Positions 26,331-34,596 of a stretch of DNA of 64,000 nt are shown here, piece by piece. The position numbers and the translations under genes were made by a program. The first letter of the stretch is position 1. Every line of letters starts with the position of its first letter. Source of the DNA: Pseudomonas sessilinigenes (GTDB lineage: Bacteria; Pseudomonadota; Gammaproteobacteria; Pseudomonadales; Pseudomonadaceae). The notes under the pieces are model-generated. The model saw only the letters and a program-made list of their open reading frames with translations, ran no database searches and had not been told where the DNA came from. The stretch spans positions 6,138,001-6,202,000 of the forward strand of contig NZ_CP027706.1 of the NCBI RefSeq assembly GCF_003850565.1, in the 5' to 3' direction.

Positions 26331-26466
26331 GAACCCAACCCTGCACGAAACCCTGGCCCGCCTGCCCTTGCACCGCCAGGTGGCACAACTGAGCCTGCTG
26401 TACCTGGGGGCGATACTGACACTGGCCTGCACCACGGCCCTGGTCCTGGAGCTGGCCCATGGATAA
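26317..26466 (+). CDS. small single-span membrane protein in cio operon
   Basis: 49-aa gene too short for usual prediction. It starts MATTENPTLHETLARLPL and has one hydrophobic segment (LSLLYLGAILTLACTTALVL) before a short tail LELAHG. It overlaps the end of cioB by 14 bp and the next small gene by 8 bp, so it is likely translated by coupling. I do not recognise a family. Its position and size suggest an accessory of the oxidase, like CydX or CydY of other bd oxidases. Direct proof is missing. Confidence 0.6.
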   Translation: MATTENPTLHETLARLPLHRQVAQLSLLYLGAILTLACTTALVLELAHG

Positions 26467-26608
26467 GACACAAGTCACACGCCCCGTTCCGGGGTGGCGG
26501 CAACTGTTGTGGATGGCCGGCATCTGGTTGGCCAGCGTGGTCAGCCTGGGGCTGGTGGCCGGGTTGTTGCGGCTGCTGATGCAAGCCGCGGGCATGCGCA
26601 GCCACTGA
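26459..26608 (+). CDS. DUF2474-type small bd-oxidase subunit
   Basis: 49-aa single-span protein MDKTQVTRPVPGWRQLLWMA..., ending in GLLRLLMQAAGMRSH. The Trp-Arg-x-Leu-Leu-Trp start of the helix and the LLRLLM-A-AG tail are what I know from the DUF2474 family, found after bd-type oxidase genes and thought to act like CydX in stabilising the haems. It overlaps the preceding 49-codon gene by 8 bp. Confidence 0.72.
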   Translation: MDKTQVTRPVPGWRQLLWMAGIWLASVVSLGLVAGLLRLLMQAAGMRSH

Positions 26609-26666
26609 TCGAGGCCCACTGCCCACACGCCCCCGGCACGCACTTGCGTGTCGGGGGCGTGTGCGT

Positions 26667-27641
26667 TCAGAGGGGCGTTGGCTCGCGTTCGGCCAAGTCT
26701 TCGAACAGCTCGGCCGAAGGCACGAAGAACAAGCCGCCGGTCACTGCCGTGCTGTAGTCCAGCAGGCGATCGTAGTTGCCCGCCGGCCGCCCGACGAACA
26801 TGTTTTCCAGCATTTGCTCCACCGGCTGTGGCGAGCGCGCGTAGCCGATGAAGTAGGTGCCGAACTCCCCGGCCCCCGGCCGGCCGAACGGCATGTTGTC
26901 GCGCAGGATCTTCACCTCTTCGCCGTTCTCCTCGAGGGTGGTCAGGGAGCTGTGGGAACAGCTGGGCTTGACCCCGTCGGCCAGCTCGATGTCGTCCAGC
27001 TTGGTCCGGCCGATGATGCGTTCCTGGGCCTCAACGGTCAGTTCGTTCCAGGCGCTCATGTTGTGCAGGTACTTCTGCACCAGGACGTAGCTGCCGTTGG
27101 CGAACGGCGGGTCCTCGTCGCCCACCAGGGTGAAGTCCACGGCTTCACGGCCCACCGGGTTCTCGGTGCCGTCGACGAAACCCACCATGCTGCGCATGTC
27201 GAAGTAGCGAAAACCCTGGACCTCGTCCACCACTTCGATCGCAGCGCCCAATGGCTTGAGCAACTGGGTGGCGAGTTCGAAGCACAGGTCCATCTGTTCG
27301 GCGCGAATATGCAGCAGCAGGTCGCCCGGGGTGGACGGTGCCAGCCGCCCCGCTACCCCCACTTCACGAAACGGATGCAGCGCGGCCGGGCGCGGCCCGC
27401 CGAACAGCCGGTCCCAGGCGGCGGAGCCGAAACCACAGACGCAGGTCAGGTTGCCCGCCGGTACCCGCTTGCCCACCGAGCGCACTCGCCCGGCGACATC
27501 GGCGCACCACTCGCGCAGGGTTTGCGCCGCTTCGGCACCGGGCGCCAGGGTGGCGACGATGAAGATCGCGCTGCGGGTAATGGGGCTGCAGACAGCTTGG
27601 GGCTCGGGCAGGCGCCCGGCCGAGGATGAAGGTGTCGTCAT
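26667..27641 (-). CDS. Dyp-type peroxidase (second copy)
   Basis: 324-aa haem peroxidase, distinct from the copy at 3.3-4.1 kb. The signature is canonical GFVDGTENPVGRE, near residue 150. The proximal His is probably in CSHSSLTT or a nearby site. The C-terminal part has FGTYFIGYARSPQPVEQMLE and TGGLFFVPS. This pattern is of the B-type DyP group. The start ATG at 27641 has TGTGGAA upstream; a GTG at 27653 is an alternative. It is convergent with the cio operon. No signal peptide or encapsulin-targeting tail is recognised. Confidence 0.88.
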   Translation of the reverse strand: MTTPSSSAGRLPEPQAVCSPITRSAIFIVATLAPGAEAAQTLREWCADVAGRVRSVGKRVPAGNLTCVCGFGSAAWDRLFGGPRPAALHPFREVGVAGRLAPSTPGDLLLHIRAEQMDLCFELATQLLKPLGAAIEVVDEVQGFRYFDMRSMVGFVDGTENPVGREAVDFTLVGDEDPPFANGSYVLVQKYLHNMSAWNELTVEAQERIIGRTKLDDIELADGVKPSCSHSSLTTLEENGEEVKILRDNMPFGRPGAGEFGTYFIGYARSPQPVEQMLENMFVGRPAGNYDRLLDYSTAVTGGLFFVPSAELFEDLAEREPTPL

Positions 27642-27700
27642 GTTGGATTCCACAGGCTACGGTCGAAAAAATCACCCACGGAAATTAGCAGATTGCGGCG

Positions 27701-27776
27701 CCGTAGCCACCCACTCCTGTGGTCGCTGTCGAGCCTGCGAAGCTGCGCCAAGCTCCGCAGGACCTTCCAAGGGATC
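27701..27776. repeat. REP-type intergenic repeat, inverted copy
   Basis: Read on the minus strand it contains GGAAGGTCCTGCGGAGCTT, then GGCGCAGCTTCGCAGGCTCGA and CAGCGACCACAGG, matching the modules of copies A and B. It lies between two genes reading leftward (the YdeP-type and DyP genes). Confidence 0.65.
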
Positions 27777-27794
27777 GGATGGCCAACCTGGCGG

Positions 27795-30065
27795 CTAAAC
27801 GCCCGCGCGCAGCACCCGCACCGGTACCGACTTGTAGGACGGCGTGCCGCTGTCGACGTCCAGGTAGTCCAGCGGCACCAGGCGGTTGGCCTCGGGGTAA
27901 TAGGCGCCGACGGTGCCCGGGGCGATCTTGTACTCGATGGCGGTGATGTTCTCATAGCGCAGGCGCCGGCCGTCGGTCACCGTCTCGATGTCCACCAGGT
28001 CGCCATGGGCCAGGCCCCGGGCCGCCAGGTCCGCCGGGCTGATGAACAGTACGTCGCGACGACCGAAGACCCCACGATAGCGATCGTCCAGGGCATAGAT
28101 GGTGGTGTTGTACTGGTCATGGCTGCGCAGGGTGACCAGGCGCAGGACATCGGCGCCATCCACTTCCTTGTCTTCGTGCAAGCCGGGGAAGACAAAGAAC
28201 TCGGCCTTGCCCGAAGGCGTCAGCCATTGGCGCTCGGCCGCCGCCAGGGGCATGCGGAAGCCTCCTGGAACGCGGATCCTGGCGTTGTAGTCATCGAAGC
28301 CAGGCACGGTCTTCTCGATCAGGTCGCGGATCTTGTCGTAGTCGGCCACCAGCTCCAGCCACGGCACCTTGCTCGCGGTCAGCGTCGCCTTGGCCATGCC
28401 GGCGACGATCGCCGGTTCCGACATCAGGGCTTGCGAGGCCGGGGCCAGCTTGCCGGCCGAGGCATGGACCATGGACATCGAATCCTCGACGGTGATCGCC
28501 TGGCGCATGCCGTCCTGCACGTCCATTTCGGTGCGGCCCAGGCAGGGAAAAACGTAAGTTTCCTTGGCCACCAACAGATGGCTGCGGTTGAGCTTGGTGG
28601 CGATGTGCACGCTCAGGTCGAGCTGGGCCATGGCCGGGAAACACTGGCCCGGGTCCGGCAGGGCCACGGCGAAGTTGCCCCCCAGGCATAGCAGGGCCTT
28701 GGACTGGCCGGCAATGATCGCCTGCATCGCTTGCACCGCGTCGTGGCCATGGCTGGCCGGTGGCTTGAAGCCGAACACCTGCTCGAGCTTGTCGAGGAAC
28801 GCCTGCGCGGGTTTTTCGGTGATGCCCACGGTGCGGTTGCCCTGCACATTGGAGTGGCCACGCAGCGGGCAGATCCCCGCCCCGGGCTTGCCCAGGTTGC
28901 CTCGCAACATCAAGAGGTCGCAGATCAGCCGCACATTGGCGGTGCCCTCGTTGTGCTGGGTAATGCCCATGCCATAGGTGACGATGGTGGCATTGGACTT
29001 GGCATAGGCCGCGGCGACCATTTCCAGGTCGCTCTGCTTGAGGCCACTGGCCTGTTCGATATCCGCCCACTGGGTGGCGTGCAGGTCGGCCTCCAGGGCA
29101 GCGAAGCCCAGGGTGTGCTGGGCGATGAAGTCGCGGTCCAGCACCTGCCCAAGGCTTTGCTCCAGGGCCAACAAGGCCTTCATGATGCCCTTGACCGCCG
29201 CGGCGTCACCGCCTGCCTTGACCTGGAAGTACGAGGAGGCGATGCGCGTGGAGCCATAGGTGGCCATCTCCACCATGTTCTGCGGATCGGCGAAGCGCTC
29301 CAGGGCCCGCTCGCGCAAGGGGTTGAAGACCATGATCGGCACTTTGCGCCGTGACGCCTCATGCAGGGTGCCCATCATCCGCGGATGGTTGGTGCCGGGG
29401 TTGTGGCCGATGGAGATGATCAGCTCGCAAACATCGAAATCCTCCAGCGATACCGTGCCCTTGCCGATCCCGATGGACCTGGGCAAACCGACGCTGGTGG
29501 GCTCATGGCACATGTTCGAGCAGTCGGGAAAGTTGTTGCAGCCATATTCCCGGGCAAACAGCTGGTACAGGTAGGCCGCCTCGTTGGAGGCCCTGCCCGA
29601 GGTGTAGAACTCCACCTGCTCGGGCTTCAGGCCACGCAGGACCTGGCCAATGCGCTCGAAGGCGGCCTGCCAGGGCACCGGCTTGAAAGTATCGCTCGCG
29701 CGATCGTAAACCAGAGGCTCGGTAAGGCGACCGAGGTCCTCCAACTGATAGTCCGAGCGCTGCAACAGCGAGGCCACCGGATGGCTGGCCAGGAACTCGG
29801 GCGTCACCCGTTTGTTGGTGGCTTCCCAGGTCACCGCCTTGGCGCCGTTCTCGCAGAACTGGAAGGTCGACTTGTGCTCCTTGTCCGGCCAGGCGCAACC
29901 CGGGCAATCGAAACCGTCGGGCTGGTTGGTGCGCATCAGGGTCAGGGGGGCCTTGAGGGTGTCCATCTGCTCGCGTACGGCCGTGGCCGTGGCCTTGAGC
30001 GCGCCCCAGCCACCGGCGGGACCATCGTAGTTGCGGATTCCGGGAACCTTGCGTCGAGTGCTCAT
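27795..30065 (-). CDS. FdhF/YdeP-family molybdopterin oxidoreductase (copy 2)
   Basis: 756-aa paralogue of the enzyme at 21.4 kb, reading in the opposite direction. It has GFDCPGCAWPDKEHKSTFQF then CENGAKA, NFPDCSNMCHEPTSVGL, SIGHNPGTNHPRMMGTL, CPLRGHSNVQGNRTVG, and LRSHDQYNTTIYALDDRYRG near the end. Active-site Cys and neighbours are conserved between both copies. No selenocysteine. Cytoplasmic. It is transcribed alone, followed leftward by the DyP gene. Two YdeP-type enzymes flanking cioAB within 9 kb suggests either old duplication or different substrates. The reaction is unknown. Confidence 0.88.
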   Translation of the reverse strand: MSTRRKVPGIRNYDGPAGGWGALKATATAVREQMDTLKAPLTLMRTNQPDGFDCPGCAWPDKEHKSTFQFCENGAKAVTWEATNKRVTPEFLASHPVASLLQRSDYQLEDLGRLTEPLVYDRASDTFKPVPWQAAFERIGQVLRGLKPEQVEFYTSGRASNEAAYLYQLFAREYGCNNFPDCSNMCHEPTSVGLPRSIGIGKGTVSLEDFDVCELIISIGHNPGTNHPRMMGTLHEASRRKVPIMVFNPLRERALERFADPQNMVEMATYGSTRIASSYFQVKAGGDAAAVKGIMKALLALEQSLGQVLDRDFIAQHTLGFAALEADLHATQWADIEQASGLKQSDLEMVAAAYAKSNATIVTYGMGITQHNEGTANVRLICDLLMLRGNLGKPGAGICPLRGHSNVQGNRTVGITEKPAQAFLDKLEQVFGFKPPASHGHDAVQAMQAIIAGQSKALLCLGGNFAVALPDPGQCFPAMAQLDLSVHIATKLNRSHLLVAKETYVFPCLGRTEMDVQDGMRQAITVEDSMSMVHASAGKLAPASQALMSEPAIVAGMAKATLTASKVPWLELVADYDKIRDLIEKTVPGFDDYNARIRVPGGFRMPLAAAERQWLTPSGKAEFFVFPGLHEDKEVDGADVLRLVTLRSHDQYNTTIYALDDRYRGVFGRRDVLFISPADLAARGLAHGDLVDIETVTDGRRLRYENITAIEYKIAPGTVGAYYPEANRLVPLDYLDVDSGTPSYKSVPVRVLRAGV

Positions 30066-30297
30066 GATCGCTCCAGGGCCAACCGGCCCTGTGCGGCGCG
30101 AGTTGGCAATGACAGGTAATCGACCACCGGGGCGGCGTCAGGCAGGGCCAGGCACCCGGCAATGATCCAGGCACGGATGGCCGGATCGCCAGGCGGCTGG
30201 ATCAAGAGAAAGTGCATCGCAAACGTTGCGGCGCATGCTGAAATCTAGCGCTGTGCCCCGGGCTGTCAAGGCCAGGTGCCGACCGGTGCAGGCCCGC

Positions 30298-31194
30298 TCA
30301 CTGCAAGGCACTGCGTCGCAACTTCGAGCTCCAGCCCTGCTGCATGCCGGCGGCGGCGAGCAGGATCGCACCGACCCCGAGCCACTGCAGCCAGCCCAAG
30401 CGGTGACCGAACGCCAGCCAATCGACGAAGATCGCCGCGATCGGATAGATGAAGGACAAGGCCCCGGTCAACGCCGTGGGCAACTTCTGGATCGCACCGT
30501 ACAGCAGCACGTACATCAGTCCCGTGTGGATGATGCCCAGTGCCAGCAGGCTGGCCCAGGCGCTGGCCTCCCGGGGTGGCGTGCCGAGGTTGGCCCAAGG
30601 CGCCAGCAGCAATACGCCGGTGCAGACCTGGATCAGGGCGATCAAATGCGGCGGGGTTCCGCTCAGGCGTTTGATCAGCAGCGCAGCGAAGGCGTACAGC
30701 AAGGCTGCGCCCAGGGCCAGGCCGATCCCCAGCAGGTAGTCATCGCCAGACTCGCCCTGCCCTTCATGGGCACTGACGATGGCCAGCATTCCGCCGAACG
30801 ACAGGCACAGCCAGAATAATTTCTGCGCCGTGATTTTTTCTCCCAGGAACAACGCCCCCAAACCCACCAGGAGGAACGGCTGGACGTTGTACACCGCAGT
30901 GCCGATGGCGATCGAGGCCCGGGAATAGGAGCCGAACAACAGCACCCAGTTGCCGACGATCGCCGCGCCGCTGACCACCGCCAGCAGCAGGACCCGGCGC
31001 GTGAGAATATCCTTGCGCAGCAAACCCAGGGCAGCGCAGACCAGCAGCAAGGTCGCGGCGCCAAACAGGCAGCGCCAGAACACCACGTCCAAGACCGGTT
31101 GCCCCGAGACCAGGACGAACCAGCCAATGGTTCCGGAAATCAACATGGCGGCGCTCATTTCCAGCGATCCGCGACGAATCAATGCATCCATCAT
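30298..31194 (-). CDS. EamA/DMT-family exporter
   Basis: 298-aa drug/metabolite transporter with ten predicted helices in two EamA repeats (residues about 10-140 and 150-285), for example GLGALFLGEKITAQKLFWL and LSFIYPIAAIFVDWLAFG. GAGGAG lies 4-7 nt before the ATG pair at 31194/31191. It is divergent from an Lrp-type regulator, a common pairing in which the regulator controls export of an amino acid. Substrate not known. Confidence 0.85.
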   Translation of the reverse strand: MMDALIRRGSLEMSAAMLISGTIGWFVLVSGQPVLDVVFWRCLFGAATLLLVCAALGLLRKDILTRRVLLLAVVSGAAIVGNWVLLFGSYSRASIAIGTAVYNVQPFLLVGLGALFLGEKITAQKLFWLCLSFGGMLAIVSAHEGQGESGDDYLLGIGLALGAALLYAFAALLIKRLSGTPPHLIALIQVCTGVLLLAPWANLGTPPREASAWASLLALGIIHTGLMYVLLYGAIQKLPTALTGALSFIYPIAAIFVDWLAFGHRLGWLQWLGVGAILLAAAGMQQGWSSKLRRSALQ

Positions 31195-31324
31195 CAGGCT
31201 CCTCATACCAGTGGCCAGATTATGCGCAGCGTGCTTCAAGGCCTGCCATGGCAAATCCTAGGCTAGACTCGTGCCGTACCTTTTTTTTCAAGGCAAAACT
31301 GCCCATCAACCTAACGAGATTGCC

Positions 31325-31762
31325 ATGCTGGATGCTATTGACCAGGCACTGATCAGTGCCTTGATGCAGGACTCCCGACGCTCGCTCAAGGCCCTGGCGC
31401 AAATCAGCGGGCTGTCCGCCCCCAGTGTCGCCGAGCGCCTGCGCCGGCTCGAAGAGCGTGGCGTGATCAGCGCCTACACCCTGGAAATCGACCCCAAATT
31501 CCTCGGTTATCAATTACAGGCCATCGTGCGCATCCGCCCCTTGCCGGGAAAACTGCAGGAAGTCGAACGGCAGATCCTGGCGATCCCCGAGTTCACCGAG
31601 TGCGACAAGGTCACCGGCGACGACTGTTTTTTTGCACGCCTGCAGGTGCGCTCCATGGAACAACTGGACAGCTTGCTGGACCGCCTCAACCAGTACGCCG
31701 AGACCAACACCTCGATCGTCAAGAAATCACCGATCAAGCGCCGCCTGCCGCCCATGGAGTGA
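31325..31762 (+). CDS. Lrp/AsnC-family regulator
   Basis: 145-aa feast/famine regulator. The N-terminal winged helix (LDAIDQALISALMQDSRRSL, then LAQISGLSAPSVAERLRRLE) is followed by an AsnC ligand domain (RIRPLPGKLQEVERQILAI, CDKVTGDDCFF). The ATG at 31325 gives the standard family N-terminus. It is divergent from the DMT exporter by about 130 bp and probably controls it in response to an amino acid. Confidence 0.88.
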   Translation: MLDAIDQALISALMQDSRRSLKALAQISGLSAPSVAERLRRLEERGVISAYTLEIDPKFLGYQLQAIVRIRPLPGKLQEVERQILAIPEFTECDKVTGDDCFFARLQVRSMEQLDSLLDRLNQYAETNTSIVKKSPIKRRLPPME

Positions 31763-31800
31763 ACACCCGCCCTGCTCCGGCCAAGAAAACCCAGGCAATA

Positions 31801-31826
31801 AAAAAGCCCGCCGAAGCGGGCTTTTT
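31801..31826. terminator. bidirectional rho-independent terminator
   Basis: Arms GCCCGC/GCGGGC around CGAA, with A5 before and T5 after, so it works on both strands. It separates the convergent Lrp and YccA-type genes. Confidence 0.9.
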
Positions 31827-31845
31827 CAAGGCTTGGAACTGAGGA

Positions 31846-32517
31846 TCAGTCGTCGCGGCTCATGATGCCGAACAACTGCAGCAGGCTGACGAACAGGTTG
31901 TAGATCGATACATACAGGCTGATGGTAGCCATGATGTAGTTGCGCTCGCCGCCGTGGATGATGGCGCTGGTCTGGAACAGGATGCACACCGAGGAGAACA
32001 GCACGAAGCCGGCGCTGATCGCCAGTTGCAGGCCGCTGATCTGGAAGAACAGGCTGGCCAGCACGGCGCCCATCAGGACGAAGAAACCGGCGGTGATGAA
32101 ACCACCCAGGAAGCTCATGTCCTTGCGGGTGATCAGCACGTAGGCCGACAGGCCGCCGAACACCAGTGCGGTCATGGCGAAGGCCGAGCTGACCACTTCA
32201 GCGCCGCCCTGCATGCCCAGGTAGCGGTTGAGGATCGGGCCCAGCAAAAAGCCCATGAAACCGGTCAGGGCGAAAGTCGAAACCAGGCCCCAGACCGAGT
32301 CGCGGAGTTTGCTGGTGAGGAAGAACAGACCGTAGAAACCGATCAGCACGACGAAGACGTTCGGGTAGCCGACACGCATCTGTTGCGCCACATAAGCCAT
32401 GATCCCGCTGAAAGCGAGGGTCAGGGCCAGCAAGCCGTAAGTGTTGCGCAGGACGCGGCTAACCTCTAGCTGCTCGGCCTGCACGCCGTTGTTAACTGCG
32501 TAATCCTGTTCGCGCAT
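31846..32517 (-). CDS. BAX inhibitor-1/YccA family membrane protein
   Basis: 223-aa protein with seven hydrophobic spans, starting MREQDYAVNNGVQAEQLEVS. It has LTLAFSGIMAYVAQQMRV, GFMGFLLGPILNRYLGMQGG, TARKD-like loop (ITRKDMSFLGGF) and a C-terminal YVSIYNLFVSLLQLFGIMS that is nearly invariant in Pseudomonas YccA proteins. It is linked to FtsH-mediated membrane quality control in E. coli. AGGAGTG precedes the ATG at 32517. Core gene next to tRNA-Ser. Confidence 0.92.
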   Translation of the reverse strand: MREQDYAVNNGVQAEQLEVSRVLRNTYGLLALTLAFSGIMAYVAQQMRVGYPNVFVVLIGFYGLFFLTSKLRDSVWGLVSTFALTGFMGFLLGPILNRYLGMQGGAEVVSSAFAMTALVFGGLSAYVLITRKDMSFLGGFITAGFFVLMGAVLASLFFQISGLQLAISAGFVLFSSVCILFQTSAIIHGGERNYIMATISLYVSIYNLFVSLLQLFGIMSRDD

Positions 32518-32640
32518 GGCGACACTCCTGTTGGTTGAAACATTTAGTGGCAAGGATGATAACAGAGGCGCTGTAACTCGCGACGCAGAGAGTTTGACAG
32601 TGTGTTTCATTCGGGTATTATGGCGCCCGCAACGCGATCT

Positions 32641-32728
32641 GGAGGTGTGGCCGAGTGGTTTAAGGCAGCGGTCTTGAAAACCGCCGACTGTAACAGGTCC
32701 TAGAGTTCGAATCTCTACGCCTCCGCCA
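32641..32728 (+). tRNA. tRNA-Ser(UGA)
   Basis: 88 nt including an encoded CCA. The acceptor 5' GGAGGTG pairs with 3' CGCCTCC and is followed by discriminator G and CCA. The anticodon TGA (32675-32677) sits in the loop CTTGAAA. The long variable arm (CTGTAACAGGT...) and TTCGAATC T-loop are those of a class II tRNA. It is followed by a terminator and then by the variable segment. Confidence 0.95.
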
Positions 32729-32740
32729 AATCTCTACGAT

Positions 32741-32767
32741 AAAGCCCTGATTATTCAGGGCTTTTTT
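32741..32767 (+). terminator. terminator after tRNA-Ser
   Basis: AAAGCCCTGA-TTAT-TCAGGGCTTT with a following T6 run, 12 bp after the tRNA. Confidence 0.9.
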
Positions 32768-32936
32768 GTTTCTGGCATTCAGCCTTGGAGCCATTCCACT
32801 TAATGCGTTCCATAACTATTATGGACGTGTTCCATAACTAGCCCTCCTCCGGCGTCCTGTCGACCGAACACCAACCCCCCTCCCTATACACCTCGTCGCC
32901 TCGAATCGCAGACATGCACACACGAAAGCCGAGCGG

Positions 32937-33194
32937 ATGGAGCCCTGGCGCCGCTACCTTGACGACCATGACAGTCGCTTCAACTATCCAGAAATGCATC
33001 GCTCAATGTGCCGCCTCATCTCGCAAGACATGCTTGATGAACTGATCATCAGCGCCGCTGAGAAATTCGAACTCGACGAGATCGCAAATGCGGCGTACTG
33101 GCACGCCGTCGAAACGCTGATCGACTGTGAGCCGGACTTTATGCCGTCGGGTTTCTATGACCTGATTGCGCGCGACGGCGACCCCAATCGATAA
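32937..33194 (+). CDS. hypothetical protein
   Basis: 85-aa soluble protein beginning MEPWRRYLDDHDSRFNYPEM and ending LIARDGDPNR, acidic, with a likely helical middle (DMLDELIISAAEKFELDEIA). No family recognised. The ribosome site is weak. It is the first gene after tRNA-Ser. The 208-bp gap before it contains a twice-repeated TTCCATAACTA but no other feature. Confidence 0.5.
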   Translation: MEPWRRYLDDHDSRFNYPEMHRSMCRLISQDMLDELIISAAEKFELDEIANAAYWHAVETLIDCEPDFMPSGFYDLIARDGDPNR

Positions 33195-33394
33195 CGGCAA
33201 TGGGCCATTAGCACATCCATCCTATGTTGACCGCCGCAGCTGGCATACCCAAACTATTTTTCTGAACGACCTTACGCGGGCCAGGACACCAGCCCTCAAG
33301 GCGATCAGCGTTTGGTCATACATCCCGGAACACGAGAAAACGCATCGGGCGAGGTAGTGCGCAAACATGAGCTCGGCGTGAAACTGAGGTGTAT

Positions 33395-33934
33395 ATGAAA
33401 TCGTCTATGTTTGGCGCCGCACCGCTGCACTGGGCCAATTTGCTTTTGCTATTGGCTCTTGCCTTTCCGGCAATTGCCCATGCGGAGGGGAGGTGTCCTG
33501 CTGGGCAATATCCCATCGGCGATCAAGGGGTTGGCGGCTGCGCTCCGATCCCAGGTGCTGGTGGGAGCCCCCGCGAGCAGGAGCCCGCCGGGCAGTGGCA
33601 TAAGACCTGGGGCGCAATCGCTTCATCTGGAGCAACCGCAGATGCAGGTGTTGCCGTCAACAGGCCCAGCAAGGAGAGTGCCGAGAAGTTTGCCTTGTCC
33701 GATTGCAGCAGGCGGGGGGCGCCTGATTGCAAGGTGATTTTTACGTATCGAAACCAATGTGTCGCATGGATGGTTCCCAGCAGCAAGGACGGGACGTCCC
33801 GCTCTGGCCTGGGCAGTGCCAAAGACCCGGAAGAAGCCCGAATAGTGGCTCAACAGGGGTGTGTCGACACGGGAGGCAAGGCTTGCCAGGTGGTATACGA
33901 AGACTGCACCAAACCTGTGTATGAAGCGTTTTGA
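33395..33934 (+). CDS. secreted DUF4189 domain protein
   Basis: 179-aa exported protein. A signal peptide (LLLLLALAFPAIAHA) ends near residue 29. The mature part has the DUF4189 pattern: WGAIASSG near residue 70, SAEKFALSDCSRRGAPDCKV, YRNQCVAWMV, EARIVAQQGCVDTGG and CQVVYEDCTKPV, with paired Cys that would form disulfides in the periplasm. TGAGGT lies 4 nt before the ATG at 33395. Function of the family is unknown. No linked partner is obvious. Confidence 0.78.
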   Translation: MKSSMFGAAPLHWANLLLLLALAFPAIAHAEGRCPAGQYPIGDQGVGGCAPIPGAGGSPREQEPAGQWHKTWGAIASSGATADAGVAVNRPSKESAEKFALSDCSRRGAPDCKVIFTYRNQCVAWMVPSSKDGTSRSGLGSAKDPEEARIVAQQGCVDTGGKACQVVYEDCTKPVYEAF

Positions 33935-34081
33935 GGTTGAGTAACTTGTGATTGCTGGTCCCCAGCTTTGGTGTTGGAACTGCAGATGCAGTCGAACCAG
34001 TTCGTTTAGGTCCACATCCCCACCCACTACTGCGGTAAGAATATTGGCGGGGATTGACTGAAGGTATATATAGGCGGGGAC

Positions 34082-34121
34082 AGCGGCCGGGTTAGATGTT
34101 GACGCAGCTGGCCCGGCCGCT
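34082..34121. terminator. hairpin between convergent DUF4189 and spanin remnant
   Basis: The 10-bp arms AGCGGCCGGG and CCCGGCCGCT are separated by 20 nt and followed by CCTTTTC on the + strand. It lies between convergent reading frames. Confidence 0.5.
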
Positions 34122-34126
34122 CCTTT

Positions 34127-34435
34127 TCACTTCGTTGAAACGATTTCTTTGACGTAGCTCTGGCACGCCGCCAGGGCGATCAGTCCTTGGTCGCCGTCTC
34201 CGGGGATTCCGACAATTCGTTGAGCAGCGTAGTGGGTTTCGTCATGCGCTTGCAGGCGATCCTCCAGCGCACGGCGAGCGTCCTGCTGCTCTCCCTGCCA
34301 GTTGATCACCGCCGTAGCGGCCTGCTCCCGGTCTGTGCTGTACGCCTTGACCTGTTCGGCCAGGGCCTTGCCGTAGGCGTTCGCCTGCCAGGACCAGGCC
34401 GCACAAACGCACCAACCAATCCCGCGGGAAACCAC
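34127..34435 (-). pseudogene. phage Rz-type i-spanin remnant with internal deletion
   Basis: The frame reads GWCVCAAWSWQANAYGKALAEQ, then a helical VKAYSTDREQAATAVINWQG, QQDARRALEDRLQAHDETHY, and jumps straight to AQRIVGIPGDGDQGLIALAA then CQSYVKEI. The first part is the membrane and coiled-coil region of phage inner-membrane spanins. The last part is the C-terminal end that in intact Pseudomonas homologues follows after several dozen more residues. The start is poor and the upstream membrane helix appears shifted into another frame (MEFLYRLLDRLDMWFP, 34473). I take it as a decayed prophage lysis gene. A very short intact variant is the alternative. Confidence 0.55.
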
Positions 34436-34596
34436 ATATCAAGCCTGTCGAGCAGGCGGTACAGAAACTCCATGCGCTCGACTCCATGGGGCATGCTTGA
34501 ATTAGGTAAATCCCAGCAGCGCTCCCAGCTTGGAGCAATTGGTGTGGTGGAGCCGCAAGGAAAGATCCCGCAACTAGGCGGGATCAGAATGAAGCG

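Noticed and set aside
21424..30065. Selenocysteine in the FdhF-type enzymes, given selD in the window
   Set aside because: Both frames have Cys at the candidate positions and no in-frame TGA.
32800..32850. Twice-repeated TTCCATAACTA as an integration core
   Set aside because: Only two copies 20-odd bp apart, with nothing matching elsewhere in the window. Probably a small local duplication.
34242..34538. Holin-like gene in another frame upstream of the spanin remnant
   Set aside because: Only a short amphipathic start (MEFLYRLLDRLDMWFP) looks coding. The rest is a shadow of the spanin frame.
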